A model generated the notes under the pieces. It worked only from the letters and a program-made list of their open reading frames with translations. It was not told the origin of the DNA and searched no databases. The translations under genes were made by a program, and so were the position numbers. A DNA stretch of 64,000 bases from Selenomonas sp. (GTDB lineage Bacteria; Bacillota; Negativicutes; Selenomonadales; Selenomonadaceae): assembly GCA_022482925.1 (NCBI GenBank), contig JAKVOG010000003.1, positions 239,761-303,760 on the forward strand. The letters are read 5' to 3'. Numbering within the stretch: the stretch's first letter is position 1; each line of letters starts with the position of its first letter. Shown here piece after piece: positions 37,965 through 47,260 of this stretch.

Positions 37965-40034
37965 ATGTATAGTTTCGAAATGGAACTGGGCGGCCGTAAA
38001 CTTGTCATCGAAAATGGCAAGATGGCAAAGCAGGCAAATGGTGCGGTGCTGGTTCGCTATGGCGACACGGTCGTACTGGTTACGGCTACAGCCTCGGCTG
38101 AGCCACGGCAGGGTGTGGACTTCTTCCCACTGACTGTTGATTATGAAGAGAAGATGTATGCTGCCGGCAAGATTCCGGGTGGTTTCATCAAACGTGAGGG
38201 GCGTCCATCCAACGACGCAATCCTGTGTGCCCGTCTGATTGACCGTCCAATCCGCCCGCTGTTCCCGAAAGGGTTCCGCAATGATGTGCAGATCGTAGCT
38301 ACGGTTATGTCAGTAGAGCAGGATAATGCCCCTGAGCTGGCAGCTATGATTGGTGCTTCAGCAGCTCTGTCTGTTTCGGATATTCCGTTCATGGGCCCGA
38401 TTGCCGGTGTCCGTGTCGGCCGTGTCAATGATGAATTCGTCATCAACCCGACCGAGGAGCAGCGTCAGGTTTCTACTTTGAACCTGACGGTTGCCGGCTC
38501 GCATGATGCCGTCATGATGGTTGAGGCTGGTGCCAGTGAACTGCCAGAGGACGTCATCCTCGATGCAATCCTCTTTGGTCACAAGGAAATTCAGCGTATC
38601 GTTGACTTCCAGAATGATATACAGAAAGAATGCGGCAAGGAAAAGCGTGATGTTACGCTGTTCACGGTTCCGGAGGAACTGGAGCAGGGCATCCGTGAAT
38701 ATGCTATGACCCGTCTGGATGAAGCTACCCGTAACCCGGATAAGCTGGACCGTGATTCCCATATTGCGGATATCAATGCCGATGTCATGGAGCATTTCCT
38801 CGTGGATTATCCGGAGATGGATAAGGAGATCGCTATGGCCTTGCATGATCTCGAGAAAGAGATCGTCCGCCACATGATCACGCACGAGAAGATCCGTCCG
38901 GATGGCCGTGAGGTAGAGGAAGTCCGTCCGGTCAGCTGCGAAGTCGGCCTGTTGCCGCGTACGCATGGTTCCGGCCTGTTCACGCGTGGACAGACGCAGG
39001 TCATGACAGTCACAACGCTGGGATCGCTTGGTGATGAGCAGATCATCGATGGCCTTGGACCTGAGACGACCAAGCACTATATCCACCACTATAACTTCCC
39101 AGGTTATTCGGTTGGTGAGGCAAAGCCAATCCGCAGCCCGGGACGCCGTGAGATCGGTCATGGTGCACTGGCTGAGCGCGCACTCGTTCCGGTCATCCCG
39201 TCGATTGAGGACTTCCCGTATACCATTCGTCTGGTATCGGAGATCCTGGAATCCAATGGTTCCAGCTCCATGGGCTCTGTCTGCGGCAGCACCCTGTCCC
39301 TCATGAATGCCGGTGTACCAATCAAGCGTCCGGTTTCCGGCGTGGCTATGGGCCTGGTAAAAGAAGGCGACAAATACACGATCCTGACGGATATCCAGGG
39401 CATGGAAGATGCGCTGGGCGATATGGACTTCAAGGTCGCCGGCACCAGCGAAGGTGTCACGGCAATTCAGATGGATATCAAGGTTGCCGGCATCGATCGT
39501 GAGATCCTGTCTTCTGCTTTGCAGCAGGCAAAACGCGGCCGTGCCTTTATCCTGGGCAAGATGCTGGAATGCATCGACAAGCCGGCTGACGATCTGTCTC
39601 CGTATGCACCGCGTGTTGAGACCATCAAGATCAAGACGGACAAGATCCGTGAAGTCATCGGTACTGGCGGCAAGGTCGTCAAGAAGATCATCGATGAGAC
39701 GGGCGTTCAGATCGACATCCATGAGGATGGCAATATCTTCATCTCGTCGGTAGATGCAGATGGCATGAAGCGCGCCAAGCAGATGATCGAAGACATCGTC
39801 CGTGAGGTCGAGGTCGGTGAGATCTACAACGGCAAGGTAACGCGTCTCATGAAGTTCGGTGCCTTTGTTGAAGTCCTGCCGGGCAAAGAAGGCCTGTGCC
39901 ACATTTCTCAGCTGGCTAACCATCGGGTTGAGCAGGTAGAGGATGTTGTCCAGGTTGGCGATCAGCTGCAGGTCAAAGTAGTGGAGATCGACGATAAGGG
40001 CAGAATCAACCTGAGTCATAAAGTTCTGCTGTAA
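37965..40034 (+). CDS. pnp: Polyribonucleotide nucleotidyltransferase (PNPase)
   Basis: 689 residues, intact. Phosphorolytic 3'-5' exoribonuclease. Two RNase PH domains (first near residues 10-220; second with [12 protein letters not shown] and [21 protein letters not shown]), a KH domain ([20 protein letters not shown]) and an S1 domain ([20 protein letters not shown]) in order. AGGAGG precedes ATG 37965. Length is normal. Confidence 0.98.
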   Translation: MYSFEMELGGRKLVIENGKMAKQANGAVLVRYGDTVVLVTATASAEPRQGVDFFPLTVDYEEKMYAAGKIPGGFIKREGRPSNDAILCARLIDRPIRPLFPKGFRNDVQIVATVMSVEQDNAPELAAMIGASAALSVSDIPFMGPIAGVRVGRVNDEFVINPTEEQRQVSTLNLTVAGSHDAVMMVEAGASELPEDVILDAILFGHKEIQRIVDFQNDIQKECGKEKRDVTLFTVPEELEQGIREYAMTRLDEATRNPDKLDRDSHIADINADVMEHFLVDYPEMDKEIAMALHDLEKEIVRHMITHEKIRPDGREVEEVRPVSCEVGLLPRTHGSGLFTRGQTQVMTVTTLGSLGDEQIIDGLGPETTKHYIHHYNFPGYSVGEAKPIRSPGRREIGHGALAERALVPVIPSIEDFPYTIRLVSEILESNGSSSMGSVCGSTLSLMNAGVPIKRPVSGVAMGLVKEGDKYTILTDIQGMEDALGDMDFKVAGTSEGVTAIQMDIKVAGIDREILSSALQQAKRGRAFILGKMLECIDKPADDLSPYAPRVETIKIKTDKIREVIGTGGKVVKKIIDETGVQIDIHEDGNIFISSVDADGMKRAKQMIEDIVREVEVGEIYNGKVTRLMKFGAFVEVLPGKEGLCHISQLANHRVEQVEDVVQVGDQLQVKVVEIDDKGRINLSHKVLL

Positions 40035-40043
40035 TAGCATATA

Positions 40044-40093
40044 AGCATGAAAACAGCCTTCCTCCGATTGGGGGAAGGCTGTTTTCATGCTTA
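40044..40093. terminator. Bidirectional terminator between pnp and the recombinase
   Basis: A 20-bp perfect stem: AAGCATGAAAACAGCCTTCC (40044-40063) with its complement at 40074-40093. A and T tracts on both arms let it serve the two converging genes; it overlaps the last codons of the recombinase. Confidence 0.85.
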
Positions 40094-41086
40094 TTTCTTG
40101 TACATCCGGTTGAGCGGATTTTCCTTGAAGATATTTCCCTGTTCGATATAGCGGTGGACCATCTTCTCCGAGCGGTGACGGGTCTGGCGCATGATCGAGA
40201 GCGCATCGACATCATGCTGGGCTGCACTGGTGGCAAACCCGCGTCGCAGGCTGTGCCCGGCAAACTGTTTTTCATCGAGTCCGGCCATCCGGGCATATTT
40301 CTTGACGATAAGTGCTACGGACTTGTCCGAAAGCTGAGTATTCCGGAGGGCATGCGACTTCGTGAACGGGCGGAAGATCGCGCCGGTATGGATCTCGGCG
40401 GCATCAAGCCACTGCCGCAGGGCACGGACCGCACAGATCTCAGCGTCGGGTGCATACGGGACGGCCAGCGTGGCACCACGTCCCAGCTGATCGGCTTTTG
40501 ACTGCGGTACGAAAATCATGACACCCTGCGTGGTGAAGGTCAGTTCCTCGGCCTGGATGCGGACCAGTTCTGAGCGTCGGAAGGCTCCGGCAAAGCCCAG
40601 GAAGATCAGGGCCCGGTCGCGCAGGGACACGATATCATTCGTGTCGAAACAGTCGGCCAGCAGGTACAGGGTTTCCATGAGGATTGGCGACTTGCCACGT
40701 TGGAAGGTGCCTTTTTCCCGGCGGATGGCAGCCATGGCCGCACGGACCATGCTGTCCTTGGCCGGGTTGTTCTTGCCGTTGTAGCCGGCTGCAATATGAT
40801 TCTCGGAAATGGCGGTGACACGGCGGCCAACGGTATTGGCTTTTGCTTCATCGGCCAGATCGTTGATATAGTTGACGATGGTCTCCGGAGCAGCCGGCAG
40901 ATCCTGTTCATGATGATAGCTGCACCAGTCCGAGAAATCGCTCCAATCGGCCGAATAAGCCTTGAGCGTATTTTCGGCCTTGGATTTTTCCAGTCGCCGT
41001 TTTGCTTTTTCGGATAGCCGGCGGTTGGATTCGATCCGCTGGTTCTTCACCAGCATGAAATTATCTTTTGCTTTCATGGTATTCAT
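40091..41086 (-). CDS. Orphan tyrosine recombinase/integrase
   Basis: About 331 residues from ATG 41086 (GGAAAGAAAG upstream); ATG 41077 is possible. The N-terminal SAM-like core-binding domain (ENTLKAYSADWSDFSDWCSYH) is followed by the catalytic domain: first Arg in GFAGAFRRSELVRI, the HxxR box as GHSLRRGFATSAA, and TRHRSEKMVHRYIEQG containing the second His and the nucleophilic Tyr. Members of this type integrate plasmids or islands, or resolve multimers. No tRNA, excisionase or island genes lie beside it; it separates pnp from a cell-envelope gene pair. No frame damage. Confidence 0.85.
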   Translation of the reverse strand: MNTMKAKDNFMLVKNQRIESNRRLSEKAKRRLEKSKAENTLKAYSADWSDFSDWCSYHHEQDLPAAPETIVNYINDLADEAKANTVGRRVTAISENHIAAGYNGKNNPAKDSMVRAAMAAIRREKGTFQRGKSPILMETLYLLADCFDTNDIVSLRDRALIFLGFAGAFRRSELVRIQAEELTFTTQGVMIFVPQSKADQLGRGATLAVPYAPDAEICAVRALRQWLDAAEIHTGAIFRPFTKSHALRNTQLSDKSVALIVKKYARMAGLDEKQFAGHSLRRGFATSAAQHDVDALSIMRQTRHRSEKMVHRYIEQGNIFKENPLNRMYKK

Positions 41087-41194
41087 CTTTCTTTCCAGCA
41101 TTCTCTGTATCTTATTATAAAGGAATGTGCCAAACTTGGAAAGATAGAGTATAATAATACAGTAACAAATCAAAAAAGAAAGAGAGGTGATGGA

Positions 41195-42577
41195 ATGTCA
41201 CGGCTCAAGAAATACCGTAAGCATCTGGCAGCGGCTCTGATGATCATCGCGTTGCTGGCGGCAGCACTGCTGGTGATGATGCCAAAAGAGGAAGCACCAT
41301 CGTCATTGGTGACACCTGCACCAGTCGGACTTACGGTCACAACCGAGGAGCAGCCGGCATCCTTCTCACCTGTATTGTCCTGGAAGAAAGATGCGGATGC
41401 GGTTTATTATGAGATGGAGTTCTTTGCGGAAAAACCGGAAGATCTCAGCGATACACAGGTTTCTACTGAGGCAATCTATCATACGGCCGAGATCTTCCAG
41501 AATCATTACAATCCGCCCCTGCAACTGTTTGCGGAAAAATATCTAGGCAAGCGCCCAATCTACTGGCGGGTACGGGCCATTGATTTCAATGGAGATCCGT
41601 ATACACCATTCAGTGAGTTACAGGAGCTTTGGACGAGTCCGGATGTGACCCCGATGACTGCACCTATTCCGTTATCCCACTATGGCGAAGGCAATGGCTC
41701 GGTGCTGCTGTATCCGGTCTACCACTGGATTCCCCAATCAAGTGCAAAGCATTATGAGGTTGCACTTTACTTGGATAACCCCGAGACGAATCCGGAGGCC
41801 GAGCGGGCAGATACGCTTTATTCGGATACGGCTGAGCTTTATGATCCGTTTTCACGCCCAGGCAATCAAGGGTACTATTGGCGGGTGCACAGTCTGGATG
41901 CTCTTGGCAATCCAATCGGTGATTGGTCTGAGGTCTGCCATTTCCGCATTGCACCTGACGACGACTGGGAGGTAGCCGTCCTTGGCGACAGCATCAGTCA
42001 TGGCGGCGGGCATTTCTCTTATGGACCGGAAGACTTCGAGTTCAGCTGGCTGCATTATCTGAACTTCCCGACGCTGAATCTTTCAGAAAGCGGGAATACG
42101 GTTCAGATGACGCTGGAACGTTTTGATCGGGATGTACTGCCATTCCATCCCCGGTATCTGCTGATCATGACGGGTAGCAACAGCCTGCGGGCTGGGGAAG
42201 ACCCGCAGGTGGTCATCGAGGATCTGCAGGAGATGCAGCGCCGGTGCCGGGATGCCGGTATACGGCCTATCCTGATGACACTGCCGGCGATCAACCCCGC
42301 GAATATCGATCATGTCTTTAATGAAGAAACCACTGAGGATTGGCGCAATCGGTTTGCAATCGTTAATGATTATATTCGTACCCAGGTACATATCGACACA
42401 GCGGCGGCCTTTGAATGCCCAAATGGTGTGCTACCGACGATGTATGCACTGGATGGGCTGCACCCGGATGTACTGGGGAAGCGCCTGATGGGGGAAAAAG
42501 TCAATGCCGTTTGGGCTGATGTAAAACAGCAGGCAGATGATGCTATGACCCGCATGTCAGCTTCCGATGATGAATGA
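41195..42577 (+). CDS. Membrane-anchored SGNH/GDSL esterase with two FN3-like domains
   Basis: 460 residues. N-terminal membrane anchor (HLAAALMIIALLAAALLVMM). Two repeats with fibronectin-III-like pattern (PVLSWKKDADAVYYEMEFF and YHWIPQSSAKHYEVALY, each closing with YWRVR or YWRVH). The C-terminal SGNH hydrolase has AVLGDSISHGG (nucleophile Ser), GNTVQM, TGSNSL (block III Asn) and DGLHPD (catalytic Asp-His). Probably deacylates or deacetylates an envelope glycan outside the inner membrane. The following AsmA-like gene may be cotranscribed. Confidence 0.82.
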   Translation: MSRLKKYRKHLAAALMIIALLAAALLVMMPKEEAPSSLVTPAPVGLTVTTEEQPASFSPVLSWKKDADAVYYEMEFFAEKPEDLSDTQVSTEAIYHTAEIFQNHYNPPLQLFAEKYLGKRPIYWRVRAIDFNGDPYTPFSELQELWTSPDVTPMTAPIPLSHYGEGNGSVLLYPVYHWIPQSSAKHYEVALYLDNPETNPEAERADTLYSDTAELYDPFSRPGNQGYYWRVHSLDALGNPIGDWSEVCHFRIAPDDDWEVAVLGDSISHGGGHFSYGPEDFEFSWLHYLNFPTLNLSESGNTVQMTLERFDRDVLPFHPRYLLIMTGSNSLRAGEDPQVVIEDLQEMQRRCRDAGIRPILMTLPAINPANIDHVFNEETTEDWRNRFAIVNDYIRTQVHIDTAAAFECPNGVLPTMYALDGLHPDVLGKRLMGEKVNAVWADVKQQADDAMTRMSASDDE

Positions 42578-42627
42578 GTTCAGGAAACGGACCGCCATAG
42601 CAGGGATGTAGAATGAGGCGGATGGAT

Positions 42628-44088
42628 ATGAAGAACTTTATAAAACTCATGCGTAATTACCGGCTGCATAAGCAGATCGGGAAATATCTCGCTGTGATTT
42701 TGCTGATTCTGGCAATCATTACCGTGTTGGTCCTGGAGGTATTCAGCCGGGGAGCGGCCATGATCTTCAATCAGGCGATGGAAGGCCAGGATGTGCTGCG
42801 GGGGACAATTACAGTTGAGAAACTGCTGGCCGATCTGACCGGACACGTATCCTTTGAGAATTTGGAGTGGAAAGATGTCAATGGGAACACGTTGCTGAAG
42901 GTGCCATCCGGATCGTTTCAGGCCAGGCCATGGGATGTCGTGACTAATAATATGAAAGCAACGACCATTCAGGAACTGACCTTGAATGACGCGGAAGTAT
43001 CCATCCACCTTGCCGATGATATGCAGGTCGACTTTATTCGCCCATCGCATGACATGCAGAAAATCAAGGATGAGTCTGATGATGACTGGCGCAATAAAGT
43101 CAGTCTGGTCGGTAAGAGTGAGGAGGAGCGTAAGGCCATCGGCGAGTGGCGGCGGCAGCATCAGGCCGATAAGATGAAGAAGAAATGGTCGAATTTCAAC
43201 CGGGATGGCCGCAAGATCCGGATGAAGCTGAACTTCAATAATTGCCGCATGGAGGTATTCTTCAAGGAGCGGCATTATCTGATGGATCATGTCAATATCC
43301 ATACGGATATCAATACAGCTGATGCGATGGTGCTGCATGCAGCCAGTGGCGGTTTTGGCGGGACGATGATCGGCAATGGCGTAAAATTGGATGGTACAGT
43401 GGACTTTAAGACAGATCCGGTACCGGTCTGTGATTTGCGGATTCAGTTTCTTGATGTCGATCCATCCTCATTGGGGTTCGGCTTGAACGTGCATGATAAG
43501 ATGACACTTGATACCAAAATGACCGGACCGATTACGGGGATGTCTGGTGATGGTACCTTGCGGATGGATGAATTGCATATACCGGGACTGGACTTCAGTG
43601 GCGTTACCGGTGACATCCATTATGATGGGAAGTCGCTGACATTCTCTGATGTCCGGGCTGGCGTTTATGGCGGTTCTCTGGCGGCTTATGGGGATTATGA
43701 TCTTGATACCCGTTATTATCATTTGTATGGCAGGGGAACGGATCTGAATACGAATCTGGCGCTTCCCAACAGCCACCTGTACTGCAAGGTGGATATGGAT
43801 CTGTCAATTGACTCCCGTGGCAATTCCCGGGATACGACCATTACGGGCAGCTTTGAGTCAGGTCCTGGCCGTTACCGGATCATGCCCTTCAAACGCCTGT
43901 CCGGTCAATTCAGCAACGCTTATCATGATCTGCAGTTCTACAATGCGATGATTGAGCTGGCTGGATTTACCGTCCAGACCGATGCCTTCCGGATCAAGGA
44001 CGGTAAGCTGACTCTGAGTCCGTTGCAGCTTATCGACAAAAATGGACAGATGCTGACAACAATCGATCCAACAAAACGGGGAAAATAA
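42628..44088 (+). CDS. AsmA/TamB-like inner-membrane-anchored protein
   Basis: About 486 residues from ATG 42628 (GAGGCGG seven bases upstream); ATG 42613 is the longest option. One N-terminal membrane helix (YLAVILLILAIITVLVLEVF) then a long beta-rich periplasmic region with AsmA-like repeats: VEKLLADLTGHVSFENLEWKD, DLRIQFLDVDPSSLG, LDTKMTGPITGMSGDGTLRM, SDVRAGVYGGSLAAYGDYDL. AsmA-family proteins help lipid traffic to the outer membrane, so this is one of the best diderm indicators in the window. Exact orthology not resolved. Confidence 0.75.
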   Translation: MKNFIKLMRNYRLHKQIGKYLAVILLILAIITVLVLEVFSRGAAMIFNQAMEGQDVLRGTITVEKLLADLTGHVSFENLEWKDVNGNTLLKVPSGSFQARPWDVVTNNMKATTIQELTLNDAEVSIHLADDMQVDFIRPSHDMQKIKDESDDDWRNKVSLVGKSEEERKAIGEWRRQHQADKMKKKWSNFNRDGRKIRMKLNFNNCRMEVFFKERHYLMDHVNIHTDINTADAMVLHAASGGFGGTMIGNGVKLDGTVDFKTDPVPVCDLRIQFLDVDPSSLGFGLNVHDKMTLDTKMTGPITGMSGDGTLRMDELHIPGLDFSGVTGDIHYDGKSLTFSDVRAGVYGGSLAAYGDYDLDTRYYHLYGRGTDLNTNLALPNSHLYCKVDMDLSIDSRGNSRDTTITGSFESGPGRYRIMPFKRLSGQFSNAYHDLQFYNAMIELAGFTVQTDAFRIKDGKLTLSPLQLIDKNGQMLTTIDPTKRGK

Positions 44089-44196
44089 CGGCCTGGCGAA
44101 CTTTATATTTTCCGAAAGTGTAACTTTTCTAACTGCATATCCGGACAGGATTCGGTATACTGCTGGTATGTGTTACTGGATATGGAGGAGTTAGTT

Positions 44197-44790
44197 ATGA
44201 GTGCATTTTTAGGTCCGATTCATCATTGGATGTATGGAAAGATTCAGGCGCAGAATGATCTGATCGGTCAGCTGGCCGCGAAAGCAGAGGCAGAGGGCTG
44301 GACTGCATCGCTGGATTCGTATGTAAGTCATGAGGAAGGTCCATTGGATGAGATCATCGACGTTGAGAATATCCATGGCTGGCTTAGTACGCGCATCGAA
44401 GATGTAGAGTGCCGTTATGCCGGCATTGTAACGACGCTGCTGGCAGGGCATCCGGAGCGTCTTGCGGTGTTGAAACAGACAGCGTTCGTTTGGGGCACAG
44501 GCCATGCTGCGGACAGCGGGGCATCTGCTGCTGACTGCTATAAGAAGATCGAGGATTGTACGCTTAATGGCATGCCGTGTGATGGCGTCAATATCGTTAC
44601 AGATAAGGATGAGGCCCATTTAAGCTGGGAGCAGCGCTTTGATGTGCATGAAGCTTATTGGCTAAAAGCTGGTGGAGATCCGACACATTTCTATGAGCTG
44701 CGGAACCAGGTCGTAAACGGGCTCCTGTCGGAGACTAGGTTCACGTTGTCATCAGTGGACCGGAAAGCATATACGCTTTTGCCGCGCTGA
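44197..44790 (+). CDS. Conserved protein of unknown function
   Basis: 197 residues from ATG 44197 after GGAGG. It begins MSAFLGPIHHWMYGKIQAQNDL, a start I recall from uncharacterised Firmicutes proteins. Mostly helical, acidic, no signal peptide or membrane helix. VLKQTAFVWGTGHAA, ASAADCYKKIEDCTLNGMPCD and WLKAGGDPTHFYELRNQVVNGLL are notable; His, Cys and Asp residues could bind a ligand, but no catalytic motif is recognisable. A TATACT -10-like element lies at 44156-44161. Confidence 0.75.
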   Translation: MSAFLGPIHHWMYGKIQAQNDLIGQLAAKAEAEGWTASLDSYVSHEEGPLDEIIDVENIHGWLSTRIEDVECRYAGIVTTLLAGHPERLAVLKQTAFVWGTGHAADSGASAADCYKKIEDCTLNGMPCDGVNIVTDKDEAHLSWEQRFDVHEAYWLKAGGDPTHFYELRNQVVNGLLSETRFTLSSVDRKAYTLLPR

Positions 44791-44809
44791 TGTGTGTATC
44801 CCTTTGGGG

Positions 44810-44861
44810 ACAGGGCGGCGCCAGCTGCGCAGGGGCTTGGTTTATCAAGCCCATTCCCTGT
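44810..44861 (+). ncRNA. Three-way-junction RNA element upstream of csrA
   Basis: ACAGGG (44810-44815) pairs with CCCTGT (44856-44861), enclosing two hairpins: GCGC-CAGCT-GCGC (44818-44830) and GGGCTTG (44833-44839) with CAAGCCC (44846-44852). A CTCTCTTTTT tract follows at 44871-44880. It could be the terminator of the preceding gene or a leader element of csrA; the junction shape is more elaborate than a simple terminator. Confidence 0.45.
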
Positions 44862-44954
44862 TGCTGCATCGCTCTCTTTTTACTGCTGTAGAATATTGAA
44901 TTCAAGCCCCCTTTTATGGTAAGATATACAAGATATGTAAGGGGGAGTGCTATT

Positions 44955-45239
44955 TTGCTGGTCTTAGCGAGAAAAGCTCAACAAGAGATCATGATTGGCG
45001 ATAACATTGTTGTGAATATCGTCAAGGTGAGTGGCAATAAGATAAAAATCGGCATTACAGCGCCAGCAGGTGTATCGGTTTATCGATCGGAATGCCGGCC
45101 GGAACTCGACCAGGGATGTAGCGAGCAGCCACAGGAAAAAAATTGGATAAATGGAGATCTGAACCAGATAAGACGTACGAAGCAGCAGGATGCCTTCGTA
45201 CTCTATTTGTTTGGAAAGACCTATTACTATAATCTATAG
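44955..45239 (+). CDS. csrA: Carbon storage regulator CsrA with extended tail
   Basis: RNA-binding post-transcriptional regulator that recognises GGA in hairpin loops. TTG 44955 eight bases after GGGGGAG. The core LVLARKAQQEIMIGDNIVVNIVKVSGNKIKIGITAPAGVSVYRSE has the conserved N-terminal and VxVxR binding segments. At 94 residues it is longer than the usual 60-75; the tail beyond about 48 is unlike known CsrA and ends in YLFGKTYYYNL. In Firmicutes csrA often lies near flagellar genes; here it is alone. Confidence 0.88.
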   Translation: MLVLARKAQQEIMIGDNIVVNIVKVSGNKIKIGITAPAGVSVYRSECRPELDQGCSEQPQEKNWINGDLNQIRRTKQQDAFVLYLFGKTYYYNL

Positions 45240-45310
45240 TTATGTATAGCTTATTGGCATAACCTATTTATTTATGAAAAAGTTCAATGGTAGAAAGTGA
45301 TAGATTTCAC

Positions 45311-45338
45311 TTGAATTGCCAGAATATAGCGTTATAAT
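45311..45338 (+). promoter_or_regulatory. Promoter of ndh
   Basis: TTGAAT (45311-45316), 16-base spacer, perfect TATAAT (45333-45338). Confidence 0.7.
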
Positions 45339-45388
45339 GAACTTGTGAATTTGATAACAAGGTCGGTCATTTGGTCAGGAGGTTCATT

Positions 45389-46649
45389 ATGTCAGAAATG
45401 AAAACAAAACGTACGAGCGTCGTCATCGTTGGTGCTGGTATTGGTGGTGTACGGGCGGCCCAGGTGCTTGCCGAGCAGGATGTTGATGTTACGATCATCG
45501 ATCGGAATAATTACCAGCTGTTTCCGCCACTGTTGTATCAGGTTTCTACCGCAGTCCTGGCAGAGAGCGAGATTGCCTATCCGGTTCGTGAGTTTTTCCG
45601 TTCGCATCCGAATGTTAATTTCTATCTGGGTGAGGTTCAGGATTTCGATACGGATAACCAGACGGTAATTACGGATCATGGCAATGTGGATTATGATTAT
45701 CTGATTGTAGCAGCTGGTTCTACCACAAATTATTTTGGAATGAAATCAGTGGAACAGCATGCATTCCCGATGAAGACGATGACGGAAGCGATTGCCATCC
45801 GCAATCAGATCATTCGGTGCCTGGAGCGGGCAGAGCAGGAACCGGATGAGGCGAAACGGCGTGAGCTTTTGACGTTTGTCTGTGTTGGCGGTGGCCCGAC
45901 TGGTGTAGAAGAAGCGGGGGCGATTTCCGAGCTGATCTACAAATCCATGCGCCGTGACTACCACAAGCTCAACTTTGATGAAGTCGACATCAAGCTCATG
46001 GAGGGAACGGATCGCGTACTGGCCATGATGCCGGAGAAACTGCGCAACCGGACGGTGTCCATCCTGCAGCAGAAGAAAGTCGATGTACGTCTGAGCACGG
46101 CCGTGGTCGATTATGATGGACACACCATCAAGCTCAAGAGTGGTGAGTCCATCCCGACGCAGACCGTGATCTGGGCAGCTGGTGTCAAGGCTTCGCCAAT
46201 CATGTCCAAGCTTGGCACGGAGGCAATCCGTGATGGCCGTATCAACGTTCAGAAGAACCTGTCCGTCAAGGGGCTGGTCAATGTCTATGCAATCGGTGAC
46301 TGCGCCTGCTTCATCCAGCAGGAGGGGGAACGTCCGCTGGCAACGGTAGCGCCGGTGGCCATGAAAGAGGCTGAGCTTTGTGCAGCCAACATTATTCGCC
46401 GGATGCAGGGCGCTTCACAGGAGGTATTCTCCTATAAAGATCGTGGGCGCGATGGCAACAATCGGCCGCGGAGCAGCAGTCCTGCATTCAGGCAGCATCA
46501 ATATGACCGGGTTCTTTGCCTGGTCAGCCTGGCTTTGGGTTCATCTTTTCAAGCTGGCTGGTACCTATGCCAACCTGACCGTTTCACTGAAATGGATGTG
46601 GAATTACCTGCACAATACAAGACTTTCCCGCATTCTCATCAACCGCTGA
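45389..46649 (+). CDS. ndh: Type II NADH dehydrogenase (one frameshift)
   Basis: Single-subunit NADH:quinone oxidoreductase with FAD. ATG 45389 after AGGAGG. FAD-binding VVIVGAGIGGVRAAQVLAEQ, NNYQLFPPLLYQVSTAVL (quinone-pocket region of NDH-2), NAD-binding FVCVGGGPTGVEEAGAI, and VYAIGDCACF. One extra base near 46443 shifts the frame; the corrected C-terminus reads VGAMATIGRGAAVLHSGS and a membrane-binding amphipathic tail, ending at 46649. About 420 residues. Confidence 0.92.
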
Positions 46650-46650
46650 G

Positions 46651-46727
46651 TTGACAATCCATAGAATATCCGATATGCTGAACGTGGTATCTTATCAAGT
46701 TTAGATACACTAACAGATATTCTATGG
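46651..46727 (+). promoter_or_regulatory. Promoter with a 12-bp perfect inverted repeat (operator candidate)
   Basis: TTGACA (46651-46656), 17-base spacer and TATGCT (46674-46679) form a promoter. CCATAGAATATC (46659-46670) lies within the spacer and its exact complement GATATTCTATGG (46716-46727) lies in the leader, running into the ribosome-binding site GGAGATGAG. A nested GTATC/GATAC pair sits between. Because the left arm is upstream of the transcription start, this is more likely a two-half-site operator than an RNA hairpin. Confidence 0.6.
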
Positions 46728-46738
46728 AGATGAGATGA

Positions 46739-47158
46739 ATGAAATTTGACACGGATTTGGGCTATGCTTTTATGCATCTGTACCTGACCCTTCACCCGAA
46801 AAAATCACCGGCGTATGATCCGACGGAGGAAGGCTATATCTCAGATGAGGAAGAATCCCGGATTCATCATTTTGCGGAGTTCATCCGCTATAGCGGGCAG
46901 GTGACATACGGCTGGGATCAGCTGCGGCAGTCCGGACAAAGCAAGGAAGCGGTTGAGGCAACGATCAGCCGTGCTTCGGAAGAGGGCTGGCAGGATTTCA
47001 TGAACCATTTCACCGAAAGTGTGAATGGTGAGATTGAGTTCGATGAGAAAGAGCTCCCGGGGACATTTGAGAAGTTTGCCAAGGATGTCCATCGGCTGTG
47101 CAGCCGTCCGACGACCCAGATCGAGATTGAGTTGGCCAAATCCCTGAATAATCTATAA
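46739..47158 (+). CDS. Acidic protein of unknown function
   Basis: 139 residues, ATG 46739. MKFDTDLGYAFMHLYLTLHPKK start, then an acidic stretch (YDPTEEGYISDEEESR) and helical remainder. No signal peptide, membrane helix or known motif. The upstream inverted-repeat promoter suggests it is specifically regulated. I do not recognise the family. Confidence 0.7.
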   Translation: MKFDTDLGYAFMHLYLTLHPKKSPAYDPTEEGYISDEEESRIHHFAEFIRYSGQVTYGWDQLRQSGQSKEAVEATISRASEEGWQDFMNHFTESVNGEIEFDEKELPGTFEKFAKDVHRLCSRPTTQIEIELAKSLNNL

Positions 47159-47172
47159 CGGATTACCAGGAG

Positions 47173-47220
47173 GTATCAGCAAGTTTAAGTAAAGTTTACT
47201 TGTCTTGCTGATACTTTTTT
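47173..47220 (+). terminator. Terminator after the acidic protein gene
   Basis: GTATCAGCAAG (47173-47183) pairs with CTTGCTGATAC (47204-47214), with AAGTAAA/TTTACTT pairing in the loop, then TTTTTT. TATAAT at 47222-47227 may be the -10 of the next gene. Confidence 0.85.
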
Positions 47221-47260
47221 GTATAATTAAAATTAGATTAGTTTGCTTTAGGAGGCCTAT

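Noticed and set aside
38358..40088. 576-codon open frame on the minus strand opposite pnp
   Set aside because: It is the complement of a clearly real, conserved gene, has no ribosome-binding site or domain, and arises from pnp codon bias.
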